The notes: a model not told the origin generated them from the letters alone. Positions 55,921 to 63,699 are shown, counted from the stretch's first letter. The stretch is 64,000 nt of DNA from DATJPR01 sp963752915 (GCA_963752915.1 CAVVZZ010000013.1:558001-622000), one strand, 5' to 3'. Numbers and translations are program-made.

Positions 55921-56943
55921 GTGGCCCGCTCGCGGAAATCTTCCGGTGAAGTATTCCATGCGCCGGGGAAGGCGGACCTTTCCCCGGTGTATCTTCTCCA
56001 TGGCGAGGAAGATCTGCTTCGAGAAGAGGCCCTTAACGCGATCCTCGATGTTGCCGTCCCTCCCGAGCATCGGAGTTTCAATCTCGACATCGTCGAATGG
56101 GCGGACATCGAGGTGAAAGACATCATTGCCAGGGCATCGGCCTATCCAATGATGGCGGAACGGCGGGCCGTTGTCGTGAAGGGGTTCGATAAAGTGACGG
56201 ACAAGGATGAGATCGCGTCCCTTACGTCGTACGTTGAACACCCTGTAGAAACGACGGTGCTGGTTCTCACGGCTGTGAAAGTCGATCTTGCGAAGAACCC
56301 GTTTGCGAGAATCAAGAACTCGGGCTGGGCACACAAGTTTGAAAGCCTCAAGGAAACCGAACTGCCGGGATGGATTTCGCGTCGCCTCGCTGCAAAGGGG
56401 AGGACAATTGATCCAGACGCCAACAAGCTTCTTGCCTCGCTGACGGGCTTTTCGCTTCGGGATCTCGACCAGGAGCTTGAAAAGCTGGTGTCTTATGCCG
56501 GAGAAAGGACGCTCCTAACGCCGGCGGATGTCTCTGCAGTTGTCGGCGTATCGAAGGAATTCAATATTTGGGAGCTTCAGCACGCGATCGCTGTCGGAGA
56601 GAGGTCGCGTGCGGTGGAAATCCTCACGCGGATGGTCGCAGACGGCAACGGCGCGCCGTATTTTACGGTCATGCTCACGATGTTTTTTGCCAACGTGAGA
56701 CTCCTTCACGATTTTCGAAGGAAAGACATGTCGATAGAGCAGGCCGCGGCCGAATTGCAGCGGAATGCCTGGGTATTACGAGATGCCTTTGAAGCAACAA
56801 AACATTTTACGTCATATCAGATCGAAAAAGCCCTGGCGCTTCTTTTAACGGTGGACGACAAGACAAAATTCGGCGGCGACGATCTGACACTTCTTCAAAC
56901 GTTCCTCGTTGAGATTTTCGAAACTCCTGTCCCGTCACGTTGA
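55921..56943 (+). CDS. holA: DNA polymerase III delta subunit
   Basis: Clamp-loader subunit that opens the beta clamp, 340 residues from GTG 55921. It starts with a GEEDLLREEALNAIL region, the HolA N-terminal AAA-like domain without ATPase motifs. The LPGWISRRLAAKGRTIDPDANKLLASLTG mid-domain and the C-terminal collar helices (ISAVVGVSKEFNIWELQHAI equivalent) match the family. Its stop overlaps the DUF92 gene start (TTGA). Confidence 0.92.
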   Translation: MARSRKSSGEVFHAPGKADLSPVYLLHGEEDLLREEALNAILDVAVPPEHRSFNLDIVEWADIEVKDIIARASAYPMMAERRAVVVKGFDKVTDKDEIASLTSYVEHPVETTVLVLTAVKVDLAKNPFARIKNSGWAHKFESLKETELPGWISRRLAAKGRTIDPDANKLLASLTGFSLRDLDQELEKLVSYAGERTLLTPADVSAVVGVSKEFNIWELQHAIAVGERSRAVEILTRMVADGNGAPYFTVMLTMFFANVRLLHDFRRKDMSIEQAAAELQRNAWVLRDAFEATKHFTSYQIEKALALLLTVDDKTKFGGDDLTLLQTFLVEIFETPVPSR

Positions 56944-57752
56944 CTCCGGTGCCTTACATCTTCGGTTCACCCTCCGCGGTTCAGATCGTTCTTGGTATTC
57001 TCGGTGCGACGGCGATCGCCGTGCTATCGCGACGACTGCGGTTTCTCACCGTAGGAGGAGCGTTCGTTCAGTGGGGCATGGGGGTTGCAGTGTTTGGCTT
57101 TGGGGGGTGGGCCGCGGCGTGTCCCATCATCATGTTCTTCGCGGCAGCCAGCGTCATCTCGAAATTCGCGGATCCGAGGCGCCGTACGGCCACACTGGAG
57201 GGAAAGGGCTCCACGAGGGATGCAGAGCAGGTGTTGGCGAACGGAGGGATTGCCGCCGGGCTTGTGCTCCTGGGGCTTGTGGTTCACGACGCACGGATCT
57301 ACCAGGCGTATGTAGGTGCTCTTGCTGCCGCAGGCGCCGACACCATTGCCACGGAGATCGGAACGGTGTATGGAAGAACACCCCGGCTCATCACATCGGG
57401 TCGGGTTGTTGCAGGCGGGACATCGGGGGCCGTTACATTGGCGGGGATGCTGGGTGCTTTTGGAGGATCCGGCCTAGTCGCATTGTCGGCGGTGTTCTGG
57501 CTGGGTGGCGGCGTGGTTGCCTCGCTGGGTGCTCCCATCCTCGCCGGCGTGTGTGGCAGTCTGATCGATTCAATTCTTGGGTCCTCGGTTCAAGCTCGGT
57601 TTCTCTGTCGCGTGTGCGGGAAATCCACGGAGGATGCTTTCCATTGCGACGAGCCGTCGATCCATGTGAAAGGTCTCCGACTCTTGACCAACGATGCGGT
57701 GAACATCATCTGCACGGCCACAGGAGCGATGTTTTGCGTCTTGCTCAGCTGA
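56940..57752 (+). CDS. DUF92 family membrane protein
   Basis: A 270-residue protein with about six transmembrane helices. It has the DUF92 hallmarks KGSTRDAEQVLANGG and ADTIATEIGTVYGRTPRLITSGRVVAGGTSGAVT. The family includes plant VTE6 (phytyl-phosphate kinase), suggesting a CTP/lipid-phosphate kinase role. Prokaryotic members are largely uncharacterised. The C-terminus carries a CRVCGK...CDEPS cysteine pair. The start is TTG 56940, overlapping holA. Confidence 0.85.
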   Translation: MTPVPYIFGSPSAVQIVLGILGATAIAVLSRRLRFLTVGGAFVQWGMGVAVFGFGGWAAACPIIMFFAAASVISKFADPRRRTATLEGKGSTRDAEQVLANGGIAAGLVLLGLVVHDARIYQAYVGALAAAGADTIATEIGTVYGRTPRLITSGRVVAGGTSGAVTLAGMLGAFGGSGLVALSAVFWLGGGVVASLGAPILAGVCGSLIDSILGSSVQARFLCRVCGKSTEDAFHCDEPSIHVKGLRLLTNDAVNIICTATGAMFCVLLS

Positions 57753-57824
57753 TACGAGGGCGATTAGCCGGCAAGCGCAATTCTGAAAGAGAGAATTGTC
57801 AATCTCACGTATGAGGAGTCATGT

Positions 57825-58739
57825 ATGTCGAAGAACCGTTCGGTACTAGACGGCATTACCCCGTATATCTATGGCACCACAAGGCTGGGCGACGAGAAGA
57901 TTCCACGTGATGAACGACTGACGATTGCCCGCGAGGCGGTGAAGACGGGCGTCTGGTTTCACACGGCGAGAATGTATGGCGGCGCGTTAGAGCTTCTGGG
58001 CGAGGTCTTTCGAGAATCGCCGGCGAAGGTGCCGAAACTCATCATCAAGATCGGCTGGGACAACATTGATCAGCTCAGGGGGTCGATCGAAGAGTGCCTG
58101 AAGCCTCTCGGGGTAAACGGAGTCGAACTCGGACAGCTCTGTCTGGGTGGAGAGCTTGCAGAGGAATTTGCAAACGGAGGGCACTGCTACAAAGTGTTCC
58201 GGGATCTGAAAGAGGAAGGGCTGGTACAAGGGTACGTTGTCGAGGCATTTCCGTGGACGTCGGATCCGCCTTTGCGATCCCTTCGTGCGGGTCATACCGA
58301 GGGGGTTATCGATGGATTCATTTTCTATCTCAATCCGCTGCAACGATTCGCCTCGAACGTGCTCTGGGACGAAATCGTTTCACGGAAGAAGCCAATCATT
58401 GCCATGCGGACGGTGTCCGGAGGACCCGTCCACCATTTGCGTGACGTGCCGGGGTTCGCGTGGAAGGAGTACTTGCAGAAGCGCGCGGTTGAGGTTGCCC
58501 CGATATTTGAGAAATCCGGCATTGCCAGCTGGACGGAATTCTGCGTCCGATTTGCGCACAGCATTCCGCTGGTGAAAGCGACTGTCGGTTCAACGAGCAA
58601 GAGTGGAAACCTAAAAGAGTTTATTGCTGCGGTCAACGCGGTCAAACCGCTTCCCGAGAACATTGTCAGGGAGATTCAACTTTTGCATCGCCGATGGTCG
58701 GACGAGGTGGATATTCGGGCGGAGAAGTGGACGATGTAG
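57825..58739 (+). CDS. Aldo/keto reductase-like protein
   Basis: A 304-residue TIM-barrel protein of the aldo/keto reductase fold. It opens ITPYIYGTTRLGDEKIPRDERL; the family tyrosine region is degenerate (TGVWFHTARMYGGALELLGEVF, with H-T-A-x-x-Y in place of D-T-A-x-x-Y). VEAFPWTSDPPLRSL and the closing VRFAHSIPLVKATVGSTSKSGNLKEF match barrel strands 6-8. Loss of the usual catalytic Asp suggests an altered or absent reductase activity. The ribosome site GAGGAG precedes ATG 57825. Confidence 0.78.
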   Translation: MSKNRSVLDGITPYIYGTTRLGDEKIPRDERLTIAREAVKTGVWFHTARMYGGALELLGEVFRESPAKVPKLIIKIGWDNIDQLRGSIEECLKPLGVNGVELGQLCLGGELAEEFANGGHCYKVFRDLKEEGLVQGYVVEAFPWTSDPPLRSLRAGHTEGVIDGFIFYLNPLQRFASNVLWDEIVSRKKPIIAMRTVSGGPVHHLRDVPGFAWKEYLQKRAVEVAPIFEKSGIASWTEFCVRFAHSIPLVKATVGSTSKSGNLKEFIAAVNAVKPLPENIVREIQLLHRRWSDEVDIRAEKWTM

Positions 58740-58742
58740 AAA

Positions 58743-58841
58743 TGGAGGGGGAGAAAGGGAGAAGGGGAGAGGGGGAGAAAGGAGAAGGGGAGAAAGGGAG
58801 AAGGGGTGAAAAGGAGAAGGGGAGAAAGGGAGAAGGGGTGA
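58743..58841 (+). repeat. Purine-only G/A tandem repeat tract
   Basis: About 100 bases of irregular GGGGAGAAAGGGAGAA-type units immediately after the aldo/keto reductase stop, with almost no pyrimidines. Low-complexity repeat; no coding content. Confidence 0.85.
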
Positions 58842-58854
58842 ACATCTGCAATGC

Positions 58855-58885
58855 TTGACACCGGTTGGAGAAAGGAGTAATTTTG
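58855..58885 (+). promoter_or_regulatory. Promoter before the outer-membrane protein gene
   Basis: TTGAC (58855-58859), an 18-base spacer and TAATTTTG (58878-58885). It is a near-perfect copy of the element at 60437-60467. Both are followed further on by A/T-rich TTTTAGATTT repeats. Confidence 0.62.
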
Positions 58886-58923
58886 TAGAGAGAGGAGAGG
58901 ATCGGCTGAGAGTACCCTTCCAT

Positions 58924-58960
58924 TTTAAATTTTAACATTTAAATTTTAGATTTGGGATTC
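58924..58960 (+). repeat. A/T-rich repeat, copy 1
   Basis: A run of TTTAAATTTT/AAATTTTAGATTT units. A similar run (TTTTAGATTTTAGAG, then AATTTTAGATTTCG) lies at about 60586-60622. Both sit downstream of matching promoter-like elements. Confidence 0.6.
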
Positions 58961-59105
58961 GGCTGAAATGGAGTTCGTTGGGTATTCGTCTTCCTGGAAC
59001 AATGATTCAGCAAATTCATCCAGAGAAGTTCAGAGTGACGGAGGTCTACTGGCCGGTCAGGTTTCGCGCTCCGGCGAATCGTTGCACACAATAAGGTCGA
59101 CGCAT

Positions 59106-60318
59106 ATGGCTTCACTTGTTCAGCCATCTCGATACTGGAAGATTCTCGCAGCTTTGCTGGTCGTCCCTTTTGCTGCACTCTTTGCGCAGGAGATGCAGGA
59201 AGGTGATTCCACGAACACCATCGAAAAAGAAATCCTTGCTCACCGGGAGACGGACATTTCTGTCCTCGGAAAGACACGGGCTGTTCTCGTCGAGGCAATC
59301 CAGAGCGGGGACACGACGAAGGTGAGGAAGGTCTTGACCTACATCGAGCGCCGCTTTGATCCTGCAAAGGTCACTGTGCTTTACCCGCAGGAAGAGATCC
59401 TGATCGCGTATTGGTTGCGAGATTACGAGACGGCATTGTCCTTTATCGCTGAAGAAGAAGTCGAGGATGAGGGGAATCGAGAGAAGTTGTACCCCGAGCG
59501 CGATCTGATGTTCGAACGGATTGCGGGTGGCATCAGAGAACGCCGGGTCGCAGTTGATTGCCGGGCTGAGAGGGTCCGATCTTGCGCCATACAAGAGGCA
59601 ATTCCTGGAGCTATTGTTCACGTCGGTCATCGGTCCTGCCGGGGATTCAGAAGAAGAGCGCGGTCGATTCCAAAGCTCAATGAACGCATCGGCGGACGAA
59701 TATCTCCTGGCGTACCCCGAATCGGAATTCAATCCATTCATCAGGGAGCACTTGCGTTTTGTGGTAATCAGGTCCAACTGGGGTTTCGGCTATGAACTCG
59801 GAGTAGGGTACTTGTCATTGCCGACCAGGATAGGCCAGCATATGAAGGATTACGGACTGTTTTCAATGTCGATCGAGGGGGCCTACATGCAAGCGTACGC
59901 ATGTTTACGGATCGACATCGGCGCGGCGCACAAACTACGGACGGGTTTTATTCAGGACGGGGAGTGGACGGACGGGCTTCTGGTGATGCACACCGGCGCG
60001 CTTTTGGCGGGAGGAGCGATGTTTTCGCTGGGGAACAATTTTACGGTAACGCCAACGGTCGGGATCGCGTTTCTGGATTTCTCTCCGCCGGAGGATGAAA
60101 AGAACAAAGAGGGGAACGATGTGTCGCTATCATTTCCCGCGCTGGCGTTCGGGACGAACCTGGACATCCCGCTTGGCATCGAGCCAGTGGCGATGTTCCT
60201 GCGGGTAAACATCGGATATCGCATGGCGATGACGGACATTTCGCTGGCGAAAGGAGGATACACGTACATCACCATTGGCGTGAACTTTTTTGGCAGGCGG
60301 CAGATCAGGGATTCATGA
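59106..60318 (+). pseudogene. Predicted outer-membrane protein, one +1 frameshift
   Basis: The first frame (from ATG 59106) encodes a signal peptide (AALLVVPFAALFAQ) and a helical domain ending LYPERDLMFER. The second frame continues RVASENAGSQLIAGLRGS and a beta-barrel-like end (FGYELGVGYLSLPTR, SLAKGGYTYITIGVNFFG). Removing one base near 59519-59525 gives a 403-residue protein. I recognise no family; the C-terminal strands suggest an outer-membrane barrel. It lies alone between two copies of a promoter/AT-repeat element, next to the integron. Confidence 0.65.
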
Positions 60319-60436
60319 ATCGAGAGGATCGGGGACCATGGACATCCAAAATCTCACTTCGGCATCAGGATTGCGTTGATTTCACCCATGTCTTCGCCGT
60401 CATCAGGAAAATTTCCGTGATAGCGATCACAAATTC

Positions 60437-60467
60437 TTGACACCGTTCAAAGAAAAGGGTAATTTTG
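60437..60467 (+). promoter_or_regulatory. Promoter-like element upstream of the integron
   Basis: TTGAC (60437-60441), an 18-base spacer and TAATTTTG (60460-60467) on the plus strand. No plus-strand gene follows; a terminator-like hairpin lies about 85 bases on, and then the 3' end of intI on the opposite strand. Confidence 0.58.
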
Positions 60468-60472
60468 GAGAG

Positions 60473-60582
60473 AGGACAACCGAAAACTTAGCATGAGGAG
60501 TGGGGAGGAGCGTTTCGGCTGCGGGCACCCCATGCTCATTGAAATAGAAGCCTGTTCATCGCGATCGATGGATGGGCTTTTT
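60473..60582 (+). ncRNA. Candidate small RNA (promoter to terminator)
   Basis: The predicted start just after the 60437-60467 promoter and a hairpin AAGCC...GGCTT followed by TTTTT (60548-60582) would define an RNA of about 110 nt. It contains a possible internal stem (AGCAT with ATGCT). There is no coding frame of note. The rest of 60319-60766 holds only the A/T-rich repeat copy 2. This is inference from signals only. Confidence 0.3.
60548..60582 (+). terminator. Terminator-like hairpin upstream of intI 3' end
   Basis: Outer pairs AAGCC/GGCTT, inner pairs CATCG/CGATG with small mismatches between, then TTTTT. It is oriented on the plus strand, so it does not terminate intI. Confidence 0.4.
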
Positions 60583-60766
60583 CCATTTTAGATTTTAGAG
60601 TTTGAATTTTAGATTTCGAATGAAGTCAGGAAGTGACGGAGAAGTCCATCCGTCCAACGGAGGATCGTATTGCAGGCGGAGGCGGGCGAGTTCAAGAAAG
60701 ATCTGCAGGACCCTGGTTTGGAAATGGAGCGAACGGCAAATCAGTTGGAGGGGGCTGAAGGTGAGA

Positions 60767-61741
60767 TTAACGGAGCTCCATCGGATCGTCGAGCGGGCTA
60801 CGGATTGCAGGGCGGCGGCCGGAGAGGACGTGGGTATAGATCATTGTTGTACGGACGTCTGCGTGGCCGAGAAGTTCCTGGACGTTGCGGATATTATAGC
60901 CTTGTTCCAGGAGGTGAGTCGCGAAGGAATGGCGGAACGAATGGCAGCTGCCGTTTTTCGTAATGCCCGCGCGGAGGATGGCGGATTTGACTGCACGCTG
61001 GAGGGCGCTCTCGTCGATATGGTGGCGGCGTTCGGAGCCTGTAGCGGGGTCGGACGTGCGTCGTGAAGAGGGGAAGAGATACTGCCAGCCGAACTCCGAT
61101 GCGGCGTTAGGGTATTTGCGTTCGAGGGATTCGGGGAGAGTTGCGCCCTGGCAGTGTTGGGCGAGGTCTCTGCGGTGGATTTCGCGGACGAGCTCGAATT
61201 GTCGTCGGAGTTCCGGCACGCAGGCACGTGGGAGGGGAGTTGTGCGGTCTTTGTCGCCCTTCCCATGGCGGACGGTGATCGTGAGGGCCTGGAAGTCGAT
61301 GTCCTTGATTCTCAGAGAGACGCATTCTGTGAGTCGGAGTCCAGATCCATAGAGCAAGGAAGCCATCAGTCGTTCGGGTTGGGGGAGGGCATTGAGGACG
61401 CGAGAGATCTCATCGCGGCTGAAGACGACGGGGAGGCGTTTGGGGGTTTTGGCACGGGGGAGTTGGCCGATTTCTCCCAAGTCGCGTCCGAGGACTTGTT
61501 GGTAGAGGAAGGCGATAGCATTCAGGGCCTGGTTTTGGGTTGAGGCTGCCACGTTACGGGATTGGGTGAGGTAGGAGAGGAAGCGGTGGACCTCGGCGGG
61601 TCCCATCTCGAGTGGGTGGCGTTTATTGAAGTAGAGGATAAAGCGTTTGATCCAATAGAGGTAGGCTTCAGTCGTTCTGGGGCTGAGGTGGCGGAGCGCG
61701 GCCAGATTGCGGACGCGGTCGAGGAGTTTTGTCTCTGGCAT
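60767..61741 (-). CDS. intI: Integron integrase IntI
   Basis: A tyrosine recombinase of 324 residues from ATG 61741 (GGAGG 11 bases upstream; TTG 61750 is an alternative). It catalyses attI x attC and attC x attC recombination of gene cassettes. It carries a SAM-like core-binding domain (LSPRTTEAYLYWIKRFILYF), the catalytic Arg in YGSGLRLTECVSL, and the HxxR box in CHSFRHSFATHLLEQG. The second His and the Tyr nucleophile are in GHADVRTTMIYTHVL. The integron-specific insert containing ESLERKYPNAASEFGWQY (about residues 205-230) distinguishes IntI from XerC/D and phage integrases. It is intact and transcribed away from the cassettes. Confidence 0.96.
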   Translation of the reverse strand: MPETKLLDRVRNLAALRHLSPRTTEAYLYWIKRFILYFNKRHPLEMGPAEVHRFLSYLTQSRNVAASTQNQALNAIAFLYQQVLGRDLGEIGQLPRAKTPKRLPVVFSRDEISRVLNALPQPERLMASLLYGSGLRLTECVSLRIKDIDFQALTITVRHGKGDKDRTTPLPRACVPELRRQFELVREIHRRDLAQHCQGATLPESLERKYPNAASEFGWQYLFPSSRRTSDPATGSERRHHIDESALQRAVKSAILRAGITKNGSCHSFRHSFATHLLEQGYNIRNVQELLGHADVRTTMIYTHVLSGRRPAIRSPLDDPMELR

Positions 61742-61906
61742 TGCAGTCAATTCCTCCCGATTGCGGAAGCAGTCAATTGCACTTGCGGGCGTAATAATAT
61801 CCGAAAGTCACAGTCAAGTCAGCTTTTTGGCAGGATAACCCCTACTTATATTACTCCGGGGCTTTGCTTTTTCCGAAGGGTTGTTGAAGTTTAATAAATG
61901 TTAGGC
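61742..61906 (+). other. intI-array intergenic region with putative attI
   Basis: The recombination point GTTAGGC (61900-61906) joins non-cassette DNA to cassette 1. The 5' side contains repeated motifs that could be integrase-binding direct repeats (GCAGTCAATT at 61743 and 61769; AGTCA units at 61806-61822). Position between intI and the first cassette is that of attI. Exact limits cannot be set without experiments. Confidence 0.68.
61824..61854 (+). promoter_or_regulatory. Candidate cassette promoter (Pc)
   Basis: TTTTT, an 18-base spacer and TATATTAC, pointing into the cassette array and ending 46 bases before the first cassette. The -33 half is weak, but spacing and -7 half match the other promoter-like sites here. 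Confidence 0.38.
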
Positions 61907-62399
61907 GCTCCACGGGCGGCGCGCTCGGCACGAATCATGTGGGAGTTGCGAGTACATTCTTGTCGTCAGGAGTGCGTCATAGTCGGAAGGCCTGCTCGCT
62001 TGGTCGGATTGATGTTGCCGATTCGTGCAGGTTGTCGCGATCTAATCAGGTGAATCCTTTGTGGCGACGCGAGTTCAAGTGGTCCCGTCGTGTGAGACCG
62101 TGATCCACGTGCGACGCGGCAACCGCGTACTTGCGATGCATTCTCAGGTGGCGTAACATGTAGTGATATGAGTTCTGGTCCGACATTGAGTCCTCTCGGC
62201 CAGCCCGCTAGCGAACGGCAGGGGACGACGAGTTGAGAGGTAAGCGCCTAACAAGCGGCTGGAGCTGACGGAAGTGACCCGTCGATCAGAAGTGGCTGGC
62301 GTGAAACGAGTTCAAGAATCGAAACAACGGTGAAGCTAAGTTCTCAACGTACCCTAATTCAATAGTGTATCCGTTTCCGCCGCAGCTCAGCCGCGGCCG
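61901..62399 (+). mobile_element. Integron gene cassette 1
   Basis: About 499 bases from the insertion point TTAGGCGCTC to the G of GTTAGGT in attC1. The ends are complementary (start GTTAGGCGCT, R'' AGCGCCTAAC), confirming one cassette. No frame of convincing length; the longest sense frame from an ATG is 38 codons (61937-62053). It is related in sequence to cassette 3. Confidence 0.85.
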
Positions 62400-62405
62400 T
62401 TAGGT
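62246..62405 (+). repeat. attC site 1
   Basis: A 160-nt recombination site. Outer R'' GCCTAAC and R' GTTAGGT; inner arms GCGGCTG-G-AGCTG and CAGCTCAGCCGC pair perfectly except for one unpaired G (62262), the typical extrahelical base that sets strand choice. It is nearly identical to the other two sites. Confidence 0.92.
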
Positions 62406-62454
62406 GGCGCTAGCCACGGTGTGCCATGAAAGGTCGACTTTGTGCAACTAAGAT

Positions 62455-62955
62455 ATGTTGTCTGGGCCACGTGCGTCGTCGCAAACGCGATTGCCATTTC
62501 TGTGGCACGGTACGGTTGGTTTTCTAGTCATGGGCGCTTTGTCCGCAGTCGCCGTATTGGTTACAATCGCACTCGAGTCTCCATCTGAGACGTTCGGCCG
62601 AGCGAAATCAAGGAATTGCTCTCCCGGTCGGACCTTCACCATTCGCGTCTACACGTCAGGAGTACTGCATTCAGCCTCAACTTGCGAATTTGTCCGCGAT
62701 GGCGTGCTGATTGCCAGATGGCAGGACGATCTATCGGTGTCGAAGACAAATTGTTCACAATACGAGCGAGTGAACAACGAGAGTTGGCTTTCATGCGGTG
62801 ATGAACGTCTGGCTACTGCAACAGCGAACCAAAGGACAAATCCGATTCATTCATGGTGGGCTATCAAACCGTGGACATTCCGGCTTGACGGCCTTCGCTT
62901 ACGGTCGGATTCCCATGGGCGATTCGGCGTGCTGGGAAGCTCGAGGGTTTCCTGA
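62455..62955 (+). CDS. Cassette 2 protein, predicted membrane-anchored, unknown
   Basis: A 166-residue frame in cassette orientation, beginning 55 bases inside the cassette. A hydrophobic stretch (VGFLVMGALSAVAVLVTIAL, about 21-41) suggests one membrane helix. The rest is soluble with cysteines and a strand-like CEFVRDGVLIARWQDDL segment. No family recognised and the ribosome site is weak. Less GC-biased than neighbouring chromosomal genes, which fits foreign cassette DNA. The stop TGA is followed directly by an in-phase ATG. Confidence 0.52.
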   Translation: MLSGPRASSQTRLPFLWHGTVGFLVMGALSAVAVLVTIALESPSETFGRAKSRNCSPGRTFTIRVYTSGVLHSASTCEFVRDGVLIARWQDDLSVSKTNCSQYERVNNESWLSCGDERLATATANQRTNPIHSWWAIKPWTFRLDGLRLRSDSHGRFGVLGSSRVS

Positions 62956-63066
62956 ATGAGGATCAAATATTCTATCCCTCTGATCTGCCGACACCGATCG
63001 CGGTATTTGCTTTTGTTGTCAGCGCGCAAATATGTGCGCGAGCAGATAGCACGCAGCGCCACCTAA
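62956..63066 (+). CDS. Short frame ending inside attC2
   Basis: A 36-codon frame starting at the ATG immediately after the TGA of the previous frame, in the same phase. It is rich in Arg/Leu and ends at the TAA within R'' of attC2, as many cassette genes do. It could be a separate short peptide, a read-through extension, or chance. Confidence 0.28.
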   Translation: MRIKYSIPLICRHRSRYLLLLSARKYVREQIARSAT

Positions 63067-63219
63067 CAAGCGGCTGGAGCTGACGGATCAGGCGCGATCA
63101 GAAGTGGCCGGCGTAAAACGAGTTCAAGAATCGAAACAACGTAACGGCTGAAGATCTCAACGTACCGTGCCTCAAACAAAGGATCAGTTTCCGCCGCAGC
63201 TCAGCCGCGGCCGTTAGGC
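63061..63219 (+). repeat. attC site 2
   Basis: 159 nt. R'' ACCTAAC, R' GTTAGGC, with the same inner arms GCGGCTGGAGCTG and CAGCTCAGCCGC and the shared central blocks (for example AACGAGTTCAAGAATCGAAA). The most diverged part is the loop region. Confidence 0.92.
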
Positions 63220-63699
63220 GCTCAGCGGGCGGCGCGCACGGAACTAAATGAATGTGGGTGTCGAGAACATTCTTGTCGTGCAGTGAGTCGATCCGGCAGA
63301 TCGTTGGTGCCGTGTTGCACTTCGTCAAAGGCAGTGTCTTTGGTAGGTCTTTGCGGTCAAATCGAAGTTGGTATCCGTTGGTTGAGACCGTTTCAGGTGC
63401 GCGCCGCCCGCGTAGATTGCGATCGCACGCGGGTGGCAACCGCATGGCGACCGATTCCAGTGCAAGGTATGGTATGAACTGGGGAAGTGAGTCCTTATCG
63501 CCACCCGCTGCGAACGGCTGAGACGACGAGGACACGGGTAAGCGCCTAACAAGCGGCTGGAGCTGACGGAAGGACAGCTGCGATCAGAAGTGGCTGGCGT
63601 GAAACGAGTTCAAGAGATGGAAACAACGTTGAGGCTGAAGTTCTCAACGTACCCTGATTCAATAGTGTACCCATTTCCGCCGCAGCTCAGCCGCGGCCG
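63214..63699 (+). mobile_element. Integron gene cassette 3
   Basis: About 486 bases from TTAGGCGCTC to attC3. The first 70 bases and several later blocks match cassette 1 with small indels. The best sense frame (63252-63521, GTG start, 89 codons) is not preserved in cassette 1, so coding is doubtful. Confidence 0.85.

Larger units (their letters stand above)
62400..63213 (+). mobile_element. Integron gene cassette 2
   Basis: About 814 bases. It begins TTAGGTGGCGC and ends with the complementary GCGCCACCTAAC in attC2, so both ends belong to the same cassette. It carries one main sense frame (62455-62955) and an in-phase short frame right after it. Confidence 0.88.

Noticed and set aside
57785..57808. 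CAATTCT/AGAATTG hairpin as terminator after the DUF92 gene
   Set aside because: The short A/T-rich stem is not followed by a T-run, and an aldo/keto reductase gene follows in the same direction.
58743..58841. CRISPR-like repeat array
   Set aside because: The units are short, irregular purine runs without spacers of constant length; simple low-complexity DNA.
60602..61066. 154-codon plus-strand frame opposite intI
   Set aside because: Antisense to the conserved IntI catalytic region; Arg/Cys/Ala-rich composition typical of a complementary-strand shadow.
60767..61741. XerC/XerD or phage integrase
   Set aside because: The integron-specific insert and the adjoining attC array identify it as IntI.
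63098..63535. 145-codon minus-strand frame over cassette 3
   Set aside because: It runs out of the cassette into attC2, is antisense to the array, and has no counterpart in the related cassette 1; probably a shadow of repeated sequence.
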